From NCBI GenBank assembly GCA_013398955.1, contig VWPU01012288.1:62001-126000 (forward strand): a DNA stretch of 64,000 bases, in the 5' to 3' direction. Positions 1-16,900 of this stretch are shown piece by piece; positions within the stretch are counted from its first letter, which is position 1, and each line of letters begins with the position of its first letter. The notes below the pieces were generated by a model, which was given only the letters and a program-made list of their open reading frames with translations, made no database searches and was not told the DNA's origin. Origin of the DNA: Callaeas wilsoni. Taxonomy: Eukaryota; Chordata; Aves; Passeriformes; Callaeidae. Both the position numbers and the translations under genes were made by a program.

Positions 1-3000
1 ACTTTCAGATGTTCAGATCATCTTTTCACCCGATCCCCCCAAGTCCCAGCTCTGGAATATACAGAACAGTTGCCTCTATTAAAAATGACAAGGAACATTT
101 AACCTGAATTCTCCTTTGTAGAGTACAAAATGTTTTGTTGTGCCCTTTTACAGGGAGAAAAAAAATGAAAACCTCCAGAAAATCAACCCCTCTCAGTATA
201 TCAACCTTTAAAGAACTTTGCTTGTTCTGGTGCTTATTTTTTGGAGAACCCATGAGAGTCTCAACTGAGCCCACCAGGAGCTGTTTTTCTCCCTTACTTT
301 ATTTTTTAAGAGCAATCTACCAGTTTACATCAGCCTGAGTTCAGGACTTCAATACATGACACTTTTCCTCTTAAGCTGCTATGATGGTTTCTCTTTTTTC
401 AACAGCTGAGAATCTGCTGATTTCTTTTTTTACTGTATCAGAGAAGTTTTGATTTGGATGGGTACTTGGCTTTTTGATTAATCTTCCACAGTTTTTCCAA
501 AAATAGACCTAAGTGGGGTCAAGCCTTCTTGCCAAGCCACCTCTGCAATACAAAGGTGTGTGGGCTGACAGAGAAGAACCAAGCAGGCATCTCTGCAAGA
601 ATCTCTGTCCACAGGCAGCTGGGGTGGGGAGGGGGAATTTATTTGCTGACATGGATAACTAGCTGGAATAGGTTTCAACATTTTTTCAGCTTCAACTGAA
701 ATGGAAAATGGATCCATGAAATGTCTCCTTCCAGCTAAAAAAAAAACAAACGAAAGCTCCCCCAGGCTGACAGGCATCAGCTCCTTTGCACTGCTCTGCT
801 GTTCTAAAAGCCCAGAAGAAAGCTGAAACTGAGCTGCTCAGACATGTTGTCTCCACCAGGACCAGCAGGATGACATTTGTGCTATAGAGAACATCCTGGG
901 ACCTGGTGAGGGGGTCTTTGAGGAGGTTTGCAGCTGGTGAGGGTCGGAGCATCTCTGGCAGCTATAATCTTATTTAAAGACCTTCAAACCAACTTGCCTT
1001 TCTGGCTAGAACTGTGCAGGTAATGGGTTTCTTGGTTCATTGCCAATCAGAACAACCCTTTTAAAGACTTTTTATGTAGTCTGAAAAGATTTTGGGGGGC
1101 ATTTTTGAAATTTCTGGAATACCAAAGAGTAAACAAAGGGAAATAGTTGAATTTTGTTGAATTTTAAAGTCAAATTAAGGATTTAATTTCATAATCTGAA
1201 ATGTTGCACTTTAGGAATTTGGAGCTTAGGAATACTTTTGTCCGCAGCATGGGATGGTAAGACTGTGTAGGAGGGATAGTAAGATTGTTTAAAGTTACCC
1301 AAGTAAGTAAACATCTAATTTACTGTTGAAAACACTCACTAATATGGGCTTCAAGGTAACATCTTCTGTGACCCAAACGAAAGCATTTTACTTCTGAGCA
1401 TTTTGTGTAGAGCACTTGAAATTGCAGAAAATGCTAAAGAGGAACAAGCTAGAAGCCTAACTTTATTCTTTGAGATGCCTAATTGAGCCAAACAGCAATA
1501 AATCTGTTAAGTATTTCAGACAATCTGCATTTTCTACCAGAAATTGCTCTGGTTATAAGAGTGGGGTGGTACAGTAGAAGGGAAAGCGCCAATGTTTTCC
1601 TTTTCTCATAAATTACTGCTTCATCCTATCCCCCTTCTTCCCACTCAGCCTCTGGCTAGCTATTTCTGCTGTGTGGACTCTGACCAGCCTGGGGATGGGT
1701 GCCATCTTCCTTGGTCAGTGTTTGCACATTATCAGTCTAAACTGTAAAGTCCTCAAAAGCCCAAGTACCATGACACATAATTGCAGGACAGGGCTGGGAA
1801 ACAACATGTAAGAGTCTCAGGAGCTCCAAAGAGGATCTAGGTAAGAATCCATGCACCCTGATTTCCCAGACAGTTGCTGGAGAGGATTTCATCCCTAGCT
1901 CAGGGTTTTCATGTACATGGCTGAAAAAAGACTGGATGAGTCCATGTGTAAGGGGCAAATATTGATGATGTGAGTGGAGCAAATAAAATCAGAGTGAGAG
2001 CAGATACACTCCTGCACTCCCTCCACCTATGTAATGGAAAACTGAGCTCCATGGAGATGTCACCCACCTGCATCACACTCCTGTGCTGTACAGTGAGCTC
2101 CAGAGCAAGCACTATGGCAGACAGGAGGAAATGCTGCAGTTCTGTGAGGTGGGGGGATTTTTCTTGGTTTATTCTTAATCCTCAGCACCAATTCTGTATG
2201 TGCACTGGCAATCTGCATGTGGCCAGAGGAGACACAACCTTCTGCAAAGCAGCAGAAGACAATTCTTCCCATTCTGCCTTAATGCCTGCAGTAAACTAAG
2301 CTCAAATTAACCCAGCTAGAAACGCAGGCTTTGAGGCAAGTTTGAGACAGTGCAGGCAGCAGCAGGAAAGTACTGACACAACTACACAAGCAAGGCAGGC
2401 AATTAAGGGTGGAGCATAGCAAATTAGCAGCCCTGAGGCAGTTACCAAGTCATTTGAAGGCTGTTGCCCCAAGTGCAGTCACACTCACGTGCAAAAACCA
2501 CGGGCACATTCAGAAGAAAGGGTCTCATTCAGGGAGCCTGTCCTCTAGAGCTGTGGGTTGCTGATGCTCTTGCATTGGCATCAGCTGTCACCTATTTCTG
2601 TTAATGCCAAATACCATTTCCACACCTTACTGGACTTCACTCTTCACTTAGTTATATCCAGAGCAGCTGTGAAACCAGCTCATCTGCTGTGAAGCCAGGA
2701 TCTCTCAGCAGGGACTCGAGCACCTATACATTTACTAGTAGGGTAGAGGGTTGATTTTGTTGGTAACCCCAAATAATCAACTGCTATTGTGTCAAGAAGA
2801 TGGCCTGGCATTTACAGGAACTCATGCATTAATTTCTGTGAGTAAAGGAGCCAAAGTACTGCCAATGTAGTGATTGTAAATTTTAGTCTTGCCTGCACTT
2901 GTTATCAATAGAGATGCTATAAGGGGAACTGCTGACTGCGAACACAGGATAACGTTTTCCCTTTCTGCAGCCTCATCCTTGCATGTTTTTGAATGGTTTG

Positions 3001-3067
3001 TCTTTCTCCTCCCTCCTCCCGTTGCAATTCCAAGTAATGAGGTGAAAATGATCTGGACACTACTCAC
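1..3067 (-). other. EPHA5 intron 17 (partial)
   Basis: No coding exon found. I searched the minus strand for the expected final exon (LGVTLVGHQKK and the C-terminus) and saw no match, so this intron runs past position 1. ORFs here are short and show no family motif. A run of ten A at about 737-746 is the only simple tract. No interspersed repeat was recognised. Confidence 0.8.
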
Positions 3068-3223
3068 TCTAGGGTCACCTGAGCCACTGCATCCATTGAA
3101 CTGTATCCATTCTCCATGAAGATCTCGGTGTATCGGCCCATTTTGATGGCTTCCAGCCACTCACCCACGGACCTGTAGGCACCACTCCCGACTGGACTGT
3201 GCTCTACCAACAGATTTGACACT
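3068..3223 (-). CDS. EPHA5: EPHA5 exon 17: linker and most of the SAM domain
   Basis: A 156-nt exon, the usual size for this Eph exon, with acceptor ttgtctttag and donor CTAGA/gtgagt. It encodes [40 protein letters not shown] and [12 protein letters not shown], ending with two bases of an Asp codon. [10 protein letters not shown] and [16 protein letters not shown] are helices 1-3 of the sterile alpha motif, a small helical bundle for receptor clustering and scaffold binding. This SAM sequence is the best discriminator for EPHA5. Val for Ala in NLLVEHS and Val for Leu in SPVGSG are minor differences from human as recalled. The last exon (DLRRLGVTLVGHQKK region and C-terminal PDZ-binding tail) is not in the window. 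Confidence 0.97.
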
Positions 3224-3714
3224 CTAAAGACAAGCAAAAACAAAGAAGCAAACAGAATCAGGATTGAGATATACACAACGTGACTCAAGCTGCTTGCATT
3301 TTTTTATGGTAAAGATGATTCTTTTGTTCCATGTTCAGTGATTGCTGCAGCCTAAATCCTCCTAGCAGGCTTGATACGCAATGTATCAAACACAGCACTT
3401 CACCTGCAACCTCACCCATCCTTGAGTTAGTCCCTGCCAATTCCGGTCCTCACCACAAGCTGAAAGAGGAGGAGAGGACTGGCATCCATCCCATTTACCT
3501 CTCGGCCACAAGTAGGCTTCCCCAGTCACTCCGACTTCAAAGTCTTCGCTTTGACGACTCCTGCTTTGCTCTCTTCCTCCACCTTTAAAGCTCATAATTA
3601 ACTTAAGACAGCGCAGAGCCTGGAAGCTGAAACCCAAATTACATTTCCCAGCAGCGGCCATCAATGGCAGGCAGCTGTTAGCAGTCCAGGGAGCATTAAC
3701 AGTCCAGGGGTTGC

Positions 3715-3995
3715 TCCCGCGGAGTCACGGGGGCGAGGGGGAGCTTTCGGATGCCGACAGCATCCAACGAGCCTGCAGAGAGCAGCAATGCTCCAGCCAC
3801 GCTCCAGCCCTGCAACCAGAGGCACACCTCTGCTCCCACACCCTCACTCCAGACCCTGCCACGGCAATTGCTCCCCGCTCAGCTATGCCACGCACGGAAG
3901 AAGCAATTCAGGCAAATAATAACTCTTCGCCGCGGCAGGAGCACCGATCCGGGACCTGGCACGAGCAGGGTCCACCACCCCACTAATGACGGGCA
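3715..3995. promoter_or_regulatory. CpG-island-like patch inside EPHA5 intron 16
   Basis: I count about 19 CpG dinucleotides in roughly 280 bases of about 60% GC, an observed/expected ratio near 0.8, while surrounding intron is AT-rich and CpG-poor. It includes dense groups such as cttcgccgcgg and ggagtcacgggggcgagg. A plus-strand ORF of 136 codons (3751-4161) crosses it but has no recognisable domain, and long ORFs are common in GC-rich DNA. The patch is shorter than the classic island criteria on some definitions. A regulatory role (intragenic promoter or enhancer) is inference only. Confidence 0.4.
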
Positions 3996-5328
3996 GAGAG
4001 CAAGGAGGGCTTGTCCAAGGTCAGCCAGGAAAGAAACTACATTTGTTCCCTGCTTTGTAAAACAGGACACACAGCTAACACAAGCCTTGCGTAAAGATTA
4101 TTACCCACAGGTAAAAAAACCACTTTCTGGGTCAGCCTCTGACGGTGGCTATTACACTTAAAAGACTTTCAACTGGAAGGAGAGCTGGGATATTATATTA
4201 TTATAGCACTTCAGGAATCTTCATATATTTTATGAGCACATTAGTATTATTTGTTTATTTAATAGCAATGCTGAAGGGTCTAATAAAATGTGAATACTTG
4301 CAGTACCAAGAACATAATGGCTTCCCATAACATTTTATACACGTGAGAAATTCAAAACTCCTAAGTAATCATAATGAGAAGTGGATTTTCATCACTAATG
4401 TCAGGAGGTACCTAGTGATATCATAGCACAAGCTGTAATGTAGAGAGTGACTTCCTCCCTTATTTGCATTAATGAGAATTTCCATAAAGAACACATTACA
4501 TATATAAAAAAAATCCTTTACAGCTGCTCTATATTGAAATTATGATTCATTTGGAATTACTATGGTCTGGGCACAGCAATCTATGAGAATAAAAACACAG
4601 CCCCAAAGCCTGACTGTTCAGGTGCTCCATCCATATCAAAAATACTCACAGCAGCTCTGAAAAGGAGAGGTTTGGAATTGCATGGACCCATTCATGGAAT
4701 AAAACATCAGCAAAGTGCTTAGCAGCTCAAGGAAATGGTTTCCTGCCTATTTTCCTCATCTGGCGTAACAGTTTGGTATAAAAGAGTGCAGGAAACACCA
4801 CATAAGAGGCCTGGAAAATAACCGTTCTGAGTTGAAAATAAAAAAGAAACTTCACATATTTTATGCTGTCATAAACCTTTTCCTGCAGTTTTGCTGGCAC
4901 TGACATTATATCTAATTGCTAGTAAGAATAATTTCTTCTTCAGGTGGTATATGGTACATGTAAAATAGCCTGAGGAACCAGATCTATCTCATATTTAAAA
5001 ATTAACAGAAATTTCAAGGTTTTCTCTTTCAGTGCATGAAGTGTCATGCACAGGGACATGCATCCATAGGGATGTCCAGTTGCAGCAGGTGAGACGTGCC
5101 ACGTGCAGCTGTGCAAGGCTCACTTGGAAGGTGTGGGGACAAATCACTATAAACTCACAGCAGTATATCTGTTTTGGTCCATACCACTAGACTAATCTAA
5201 TCTGCCTCATTCCTGTTCAAAGAAAACAACGTATCTTTTTTTGTCCCTCCTCTGAGGATAAACTTTTCTGAAGGGCCTTTTCCATTGTTAATTTGGGGAA
5301 CTCCACTGCCATCAGTGAAGCAGAAATA

Positions 5329-5371
5329 ATATCCATATCCATATCCATATATATATATACACACACACAAA
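5329..5371. repeat. Compound microsatellite (ATATCC)n-(TA)n-(CA)n
   Basis: Three copies of a six-base atatcc unit run into tatatata and then acacacac. Likely length-polymorphic. No gene function is implied. Confidence 0.85.
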
Positions 5372-6166
5372 ATTCTTCTCTATGACCTTGCAAGGGACTG
5401 TGTGATGAGCAACACTGATAGCTCAGAAGTAAATGTGCGCCTACAGTGAAAACAGAAAAAGCCTCTCCAAGACCATTTAGCTCTTTCTCCCCAAGTGCAG
5501 CTTTACTTCTTGATTGTGTTTCCTTTACTTGCAGCTGTGTAGCTATTCAGATTCATGTTTAAATAAAAACTGGCTGTTCTATTCACATAATGTGGTTTTA
5601 GTGAAGGGTTTGTGTACAGCGCTTTGGGAACCAGAGACCTCCTCTTATGATTACCAAGACTCTCACGACTTGTAGTGGTGGCTAGCATGCCTGAGAATAG
5701 TTGTGGAAGGATGTACCTGGACATCCATGAGCTTTGCACATCCTCAGAGTTTCCCCAAGAGACACTCTTCGTTTGTATTACCAAGATAAAGTCAACAGGC
5801 AGATAATTGGGGCAGTATTTACTATCTACCTCATGCACTCAAGTCTTGCCTTCTCTAATCTTGCGGTAGAGCACAGGTAGTTTTGTCACAGACAAAGTAC
5901 TGCCGAAACTCCTGTTTCTGAAAGACAAACCACGGTAATTTTCTTTGTAGTAGCAGCACTGCATTTAGAGTGAGTGAATTGCTCACTTGGCTGCCAACTG
6001 CAACAGAAAAAGTTGATTTGAGTCAACTCCCTTGGATGTAACAAAGCTGAAGGAACATCCCCCCAAGAACACATGCAGGCTAAATAATCAGAGGGAATCC
6101 AACCCTAGGGGTGGGGATTCAGACAAGGAGCTTGCTCTGAGAAATGGTTCTGGGCTGAGTCTGTAC

Positions 6167-6360
6167 CTGCTTGATGCATTAACCAACGTCTTCAAGCTGC
6201 TCGGGTTACGGATGAGCTTGTCCAACATGCTGACAATTTCGTCGAACTTGGGCCTGCTGTTGCGGTCTTTCTGCCAGCAGTCGAGCATCAGTTGGTAGAG
6301 AGCAGCAGGGCAGTCCATGGGACTTGGCAGGCGATAGCCTTCCTCCACGGCTTTAATCAC
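6167..6360 (-). CDS. EPHA5: EPHA5 exon 16: kinase C-lobe end
   Basis: A 194-nt exon with acceptor tgtcctgtag and donor AGCAG/gtacag. It encodes [40 protein letters not shown] and [20 protein letters not shown], then NASS and a split Arg. The CW-x6-RPxF motif ([12 protein letters not shown]) closes the kinase domain; [12 protein letters not shown] is the start of the kinase-SAM linker. Human, as recalled, has QKERNS, VNML and NASC at three positions; here they are QKDRNS, VSML and NASS. Reading through the donor adds 27 codons before a stop at about 6086, so retention of this intron would give a kinase without its SAM domain. Confidence 0.97.
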
Positions 6361-11048
<4,688 letters not shown>

Positions 11049-12849
11049 CTAAATGGAAAAGAAATGGAGAAAAACCCCAAAAACCAGATTGCAGAGGAGG
11101 GCAGAGAACATGCGCAAAAAGTCAAAACAGCTCTTCTCAGAGCACCAAGGGATGTTATTTTCTCTCTGGAAAGAGACATCGAATTTTAAAGTAAATCTGT
11201 TTGACAGCATGGGGCCCCCTTCCACATTATCTCAGCCCATAAGCATTTGTAGGCTGCCTACTAATTGGCTGTCCTGAAGGTTTGTTGTTTGAATGCTGTT
11301 TGAATGCTGGGACATGTATAGGATCAACATCTCAATTATGTTGCATGGGTTGGTAAGGGAATACAGTTACTCCATTTCAGAGAGCGAGCGGGGGAGGAAC
11401 AGACAGTTCTGAAGCTGAAGAAGACTTTGATCTAACGAGGGCTTCATGCAAATTTCTGCGGAAGTAATTCCCTTTTTTTACTTTTTTATTTTTTTATTTT
11501 TTTTAATGCAGTCCTGGTCCTGCAGAGAGATCTGTGTAGCAGCACAGAAATCTGTGTGTGCAAAGACCAGCCTGCTTGGCCTCTGCTGTGGGACTGAAAA
11601 TGATGCCACAGCTGTCAAATGTGCTTTGCTGTTTCCTTTTCTCCTTTCTATCATTTTAGAAATCAAACTTCAGATCAGCTCTGAGAAGGGAAAGGGGCGG
11701 GAAAGGAGAGTCTGGATTAAGGAATACTTTTCTCATTGGGTTTAAAGAGTTGTCTCCCTTGATTTATATAAAAAAATATTTTACTGTGAAGTCCCTTCCT
11801 CTCCGTGTTGAGCTAAATATTGGAAGGTCTCCCTGAATGGCCCCTAACAGTGCTTGTTATTCAAAAAAGACAGGATTTGGAACACATTTTCAAAGCAACT
11901 TTTTAAAAGTCTCTTCTTCCCATAATTACTTATGCACAAGCTCAGCAGCACATGCCTTAAGTGAAGGGCCAGATTCTCAGCAGTGCCAATTAGCGCATGG
12001 CAGCACATGGGAGCCGCAGCAGGGCTGGCCAAGAGCCCTTCAGCCTGCAGGGAAGGGCCAGTCCAGCTGTGCACTGACTCCCATCACGGGGCCATGACTG
12101 ACAAAAGCTGAAAGGCCTTTCCAAGATGTCCACAGGAACAGGGGACATGACTCCAGACAGCTCCCATCACCCACTAAACAAGACCCTTGAAAAAACACAG
12201 TAATAAGACGTCCAACGTACGCCAATCACTGCCATTAATACTGGAGGCTCTCTCCAAGTCTGTGCTGCTGAGGCTGGGTCCTGCCCACCCCCTCTCTCCA
12301 GAACCAGTCCCATGTGGGCAGAGCAAGGGCAGAGCACTGAGGTTGGAGGAGCTCTTTCTTGGGTTGGGAGAAATTACTCTCAACCAGGTAATGCTGAAGA
12401 CAATGTGCCTTATTTGCAGTGGGCATTCATTATACACTTACCAGTGTTTTAAAAGGGTCAAATTGTTCAGAAGACCATAGCTTACATCACTGGATGGGTG
12501 CCCGAGCAAAGCAATTGCTCTTTTTTCCCTTTGGAATTCACCAAAGAGGACAGAGTAGAGCTTGGAAGCATGGCAACTTTGCAAAGTTTGCTATTTTACT
12601 CGCGCACCCAACTTGAACTTCAGAGTTATTAGTTAAGCTTTGTGTCATTTGGCCATCTGCACTATAAATTAAAGGCATTTGCAAAATTAATTTGGTGACA
12701 ATTAACTGTTATCACCTGATCAAATCTTCTTGCACAGTTTAGAGGCTCTGGTTTCGTAGAAACCTCTTTGCTAGAGAGCCTGAACACCAAAATGCAGCAA
12801 GAAATAAATTTTTCTTGCGCTCAATCAATTTGGTATCCCCGTAACTCAC
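11049..12849 (-). other. EPHA5 intron 14
   Basis: An 1801-nt intron. It holds a T-rich (T)nA tract at about 11468-11507 and is otherwise unremarkable. No exon or repeat family was recognised. Confidence 0.8.
11468..11507. repeat. T-rich low-complexity tract
   Basis: Runs of seven to eight T separated by single A or AC over about 40 bases. Low-complexity sequence, possibly the remnant of a retroposon tail in the minus orientation, though no attached element is recognisable. Confidence 0.7.
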
Positions 12850-13059
12850 CCTGGTTGTGTATGCTGCTTCAGGGTCATCTTCTAGGACTCTGGAGAGGCC
12901 GAAGTCTGACACCTTGCAGACCAAGTTGCTGTTGATCAGGATATTCCTGGCGGCCAGATCTCTGTGCACGTAACCCATGTCAGACAGGTACTTCATTCCT
13001 GACGCGATGCCTCGTAGCATCCCGACCAGCTGGATGACTGTGAACTGCCCATCATTCTT
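12850..13059 (-). CDS. EPHA5: EPHA5 exon 14: kinase catalytic loop, DFG and activation loop start
   Basis: A 210-nt phase-0 exon with acceptor ccttttgcag and donor AGG/gtgagt. It encodes [20 protein letters not shown], then [40 protein letters not shown] and [10 protein letters not shown]. The catalytic loop HRDLAARN (Asp is the catalytic base, Asn binds metal), the DFG metal-binding motif and the activation-loop tyrosine in AAYTTR are all intact, so the kinase is predicted to be active. Human EPHA5, as recalled, reads RGISAG where this one has RGIASG. The frame stays open for about 160 nt into the upstream intron and 110 nt into the downstream intron, so an ORF scan over-extends this exon; the splice sites define its ends. 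Confidence 0.97.
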
Positions 13060-13860
13060 CTGCAAAAGGAAGGAGACATTTGATGAGTTGAGAGCCTCTG
13101 CACCCTCAGCATTGTGTGTGCATGAATAAAAATGCAAAGGCAAGTCTCCAAGGAAGGGATCCAGGAAAATTAATAATTCATTACGCTCATGCTCTGACCA
13201 TGAAGCTTTTCTAAATTTCACTGTTTAGATTAGGATCTCTACAGACAAAGCTAAGGAAATGTAGTTCTTTTAACTTGAGATCAAGGAGTGAGCTGCTTCT
13301 GCTGGTGTCTGATAAAGAGACTGTGACTGGGAGTGAACACGTGTATAAGGGCACCGGGCTGGGCTGTTTCTCAGGCAGGCAACTGAATGGCACCAACTTG
13401 CATGGAAATCCTACCTGTAGGGGTTCATGAATACTTGAGGGGGTAGGGGCTCTTCTCACGTTGCCACATTGCATTTCTAACCACTTCCCCCGCTCTTCCT
13501 TCTCTAGCTTTTACATTTCATGGAAAAACTCTGACAAGTCTGGGGTTTGCTATGCTGCAGTATGGATCTGCTCTTGAACCACATCACATTTTGCAGGATA
13601 AGTTAATACCTTCCACGCAGTCAACTGCCTTCTAAAAGAAACGTAATATCCTCCAATTTATTCTTACCTGTTTCTATCATTTCATGCACCAGGTCCTTCA
13701 TAACGCTGTGTAAACGCAGATCAAAGAGACAACTGAGCTACTCCGGCCTCCAGATAGCACCAACACCCAGAAAACGTTTTCACTGACATTAACCATCTAC
13801 AGAGAACCCAAACCTTAACCAAGTCCCCAGGTCCCCCTGGAAAAAGGATCTAAGTAATAC
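13060..13860 (-). other. EPHA5 intron 13
   Basis: An 801-nt intron, the shortest here, between the hinge and catalytic-loop exons. The exon 14 reading frame stays open for about 160 nt into it, by chance. Nothing else was recognised. Confidence 0.85.
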
Positions 13861-13922
13861 CTTTAAAAATGTATCCAGAGAGCCATTCTCCATGTATTCA
13901 GTCACTATCATTACTGGTTTGC
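13861..13922 (-). CDS. EPHA5: EPHA5 exon 13: kinase hinge and gatekeeper
   Basis: A 62-nt exon with acceptor ttttttttcacag and donor AAG/gtatta. It encodes (S)KPVMIVTEYMENGSLDTFLK. The Thr of MIVTEYM is the gatekeeper residue of Eph kinases, and EYMENGSL is the hinge that contacts the ATP adenine. The 5' split codon (A+GC = Ser) restores the VVTKSKPV junction with exon 12. The small size and both phases match the equivalent exon across Eph genes, as recalled. Confidence 0.95.
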
Positions 13923-16900
13923 CTGTGAAAAAAAAGTGCATGAGTTTGTTAGGAATTTATCTAAAAAACATGAGCAATAAAAAAAGTCTTTTAATAGTGC
14001 GCCTGCATGTGGATATACAGCCATGTGACAGTAAATCTACACCAAGACACTGCTGTCCCAGCAGGATGACAGGAGTTATTCCCAGAATATATACAGAAGT
14101 AGGGAAATTGAGGAGGAGGGGAGGAAAAAGTAATACCATATTATGTGTAGGGTAGCAAGTCCTAGAGTGTTTAGATGAGGATTGAGGAGGATGTTGCAAG
14201 CTGAACCCAGGCAACCTTGTTCTTGTCTCCACCAACAAGCTGAAAGCTCACAGAGGCCAAAGTGCACACAGCAACCCTTCCCTCAAGCTTCAACATCCTG
14301 AAGTAACAACGGGAGCCCAACGAGAGCAACAAGGATGATCTGAAGCTTGATCTTGGTAGCCACGAAAACCAAGACCAGGAAAGGATGGGATTGCATTCCT
14401 TGTAATTCAAGCAATTCCACGTGACTACCCTTGTAAACACATCTGGAAGTAAGAAAAGGAGTATTTATGCCGCAGAACAAAAGCTCGTTAAGTATGGAAT
14501 GAGTGCAAGCGGAAATCAAAGTAAAAGTTCTTAACAAAAGAGTTGGTCTCCTATTGTTGACAGGAATAATAATGTTTTTCCAAATCTGTTTGATTAATTT
14601 TCATGCCCGAGTCATTTTAATGGTAATTATATATAGTTTTTCCTCAGTTTTTATATCTAATTTCTCGCTAGCTTGCCACAACGGCATAGCAATAATTAAT
14701 GTGGTGTGCTCCAGCCCTTGTAAATTCAATGAAATCTTATAAGAACATGTAAATTATTTTTTATTTAAATCAATTTCCATTAGCTAGCACGAAGCACAGA
14801 CAAAAGAGGAGCTGTCAGTTATTTGTAAAGTGCATTATAAATGTCTTTTATAGAAATGATCAACAAGAGCTGCCTTGTGTCATAACATGCACATGAAGGT
14901 AAATACTAAAAATGAGCGCATGTCCTACCATTTAGATGGATCTTAATTTTCCCATTTTCGATTACCTTAACTATTTTGCCTAATTTACTGCCTAATTACG
15001 TACATAACAAAGGTAATTGTGAACTTGTCAATCAAAATACTCACTGCTGTGCGAATACTACCTTTGCAGCATGAAGGACCTGTGCTGCTTCAATTCTTTT
15101 AAGTTACTCTCGCAGCTGTTGCCCAAGCTCGAAACTTGCCCTGAATATTACTTTTGATATGAGAAATGCACCTCGGGACCACGAAAAATATTGTTGAATC
15201 CCAAATGAAATGATGGGCCCCATTTTTAAGGATGACAGCCATCTGTCTACGCACAACATGGGCTGCATGGAGGAGGGAGGAGAGATCTCGGGGGCCACTG
15301 CTACTGGCTGGCAAACATGTCAGTGGCTTTGCAGGGAAGAAAACTCCAGGGATATCTCAAATCTGAATTTTTTTTGTGTTTAAAAGCTAAACACCCAACT
15401 GTAGCATGGGGTCCTTCATCTCTGACACTTCAAGGCAGTATTGCAGTGAGAATGGCGTCTTGTTACACCATCACCCTGGGGGACCTCCTGCAGACTCCTG
15501 CCTTTGGGTGCCATCAGAGGAAAAAAAAGTAGGATTTCTGTCTCTTATGTTTCATTATCTGACTGCAATCACAGAATAAATAAACCCCATATCCAAGAGC
15601 ATGGAAATAAGGACACAAATAGATAACTTTCAACAAAGTAAATTAAAAGCAAACACCAGCCCTTCCAAAGTGCTGGGCTAATTTTCTGCGTCACCAGGGC
15701 TTCCTCCTGCTGGCATTACATGGTCATAAAATATCTGTGGATGACACTCACATCAGTGTATTAAAGCAATGTGCACACCATCAGTGTAACCAAATGGCAT
15801 GCAAATGAAAACTGCCACTACCTTTGTAAAGCAGAAATAGCTAAGGGTTTGTCTGCAAGGCGACAATGAACATGGTTAGCCCAAATTAACTAAGGTGTGC
15901 ATTTGAACTATATTAGTTAAATACAAAGATATTCTCATTCAGAATTAAAAATGACCTAATTCAATTTAACTTAATTTACTTCCAAAGTAAATCATGATGC
16001 AGCAAAGACATTCTACCCTAAAGATCTGATTCTACAAAAGGCCAATGACTGAGACACTGAAGAGTAAAAGAAGTTAAATACTTTGAGAGAGCAGAATACT
16101 TTGCTCTCAAGAAAGGTTGTTTTGGTCCATGTAAAAGAAAAGGAAAAACCTATGAAGATGCTATAGATGTCTGCTGGAAAAAAAATTTGAGTGCAGTAAA
16201 CAAACATTTACTGAGCTAATGAGAAGCTTTGGGTGCGTATGTCCCCCTGAATCCAAACTCCAGTTGCTCCAAGTCCAATTTAGAAGCAGAGCTTCCTGTG
16301 TTTCCACAGCCTTTGGAGCAGATAGCCACTTTATAAAAAAGGCAGCTTGCTAGGGAGGCACATTCTCACTAAAAGTGGGATTCCTAATGATCCCCCGAGG
16401 CCCCAGCAGCCAGAAAGACTCAAGCCCATGCCAGTAGCAGCTTTCATGGATGTATAATCATCACTCGCTCCCTGCTCAATATTCCACATCCCTGCAGGGC
16501 TAGAAATTGGAACTCTTATGTACTAAGGGTTACACAGGACGTCCCTGAGAGAATTTGATACTTATGAAATTTTTGGCAGAAATCTATTTTGCTTATTTTT
16601 TATTTTCTTTTCTTAAAAGTTTTAGGAAATGCAATTTCAAGGAAAAATGCAAGAAAAGGCTGTTGATTACAAAACAGCACTGATTTTGTGGAGGTTACAA
16701 GGACAAACAGCTGGAGCCTCTGTACCTTTTCCATTGCAGCTCTGAAAAAGAACTAATGTTGGAGATGCTTCCTCTGAGGAATGACAAATGGCACTGAGAG
16801 CAGCACATGGCCTCGAATGCCACCATCTGAACAGTAGTAGTTAAGCAAGCTCTGACACTGCCAAACATGAAGACAAGAGAGGAGACAGCCATTCACACCT

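Larger units (their letters stand above)
3224..6166 (-). other. EPHA5 intron 16
   Basis: A 2943-nt intron with GT/AG ends. It contains a CpG-rich patch at about 3715-3995, a compound microsatellite at 5329-5371 and an AT-rich, repeat-free stretch around 4180-4560. No further exon was recognised. Confidence 0.85.

Noticed and set aside
1..3067. Search for the last EPHA5 exon
   Set aside because: No minus-strand stretch encodes anything like LGVTLVGHQKK or the expected C-terminus; the exon must lie outside the window.
3751..4161. Plus-strand 136-codon ORF in the CpG-rich patch
   Set aside because: No motif, signal peptide or splice context. GC-rich DNA has few stops, so an ORF of this length is expected by chance.
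12739..13221. Minus-strand 160-codon ORF starting with its own ATG and including exon 14
   Set aside because: The kinase part is real but the ends are intron. Consensus splice sites at 13059/13060 and 12849/12850 and the neighbouring exon phases define a 210-nt exon; the ATG is intronic.
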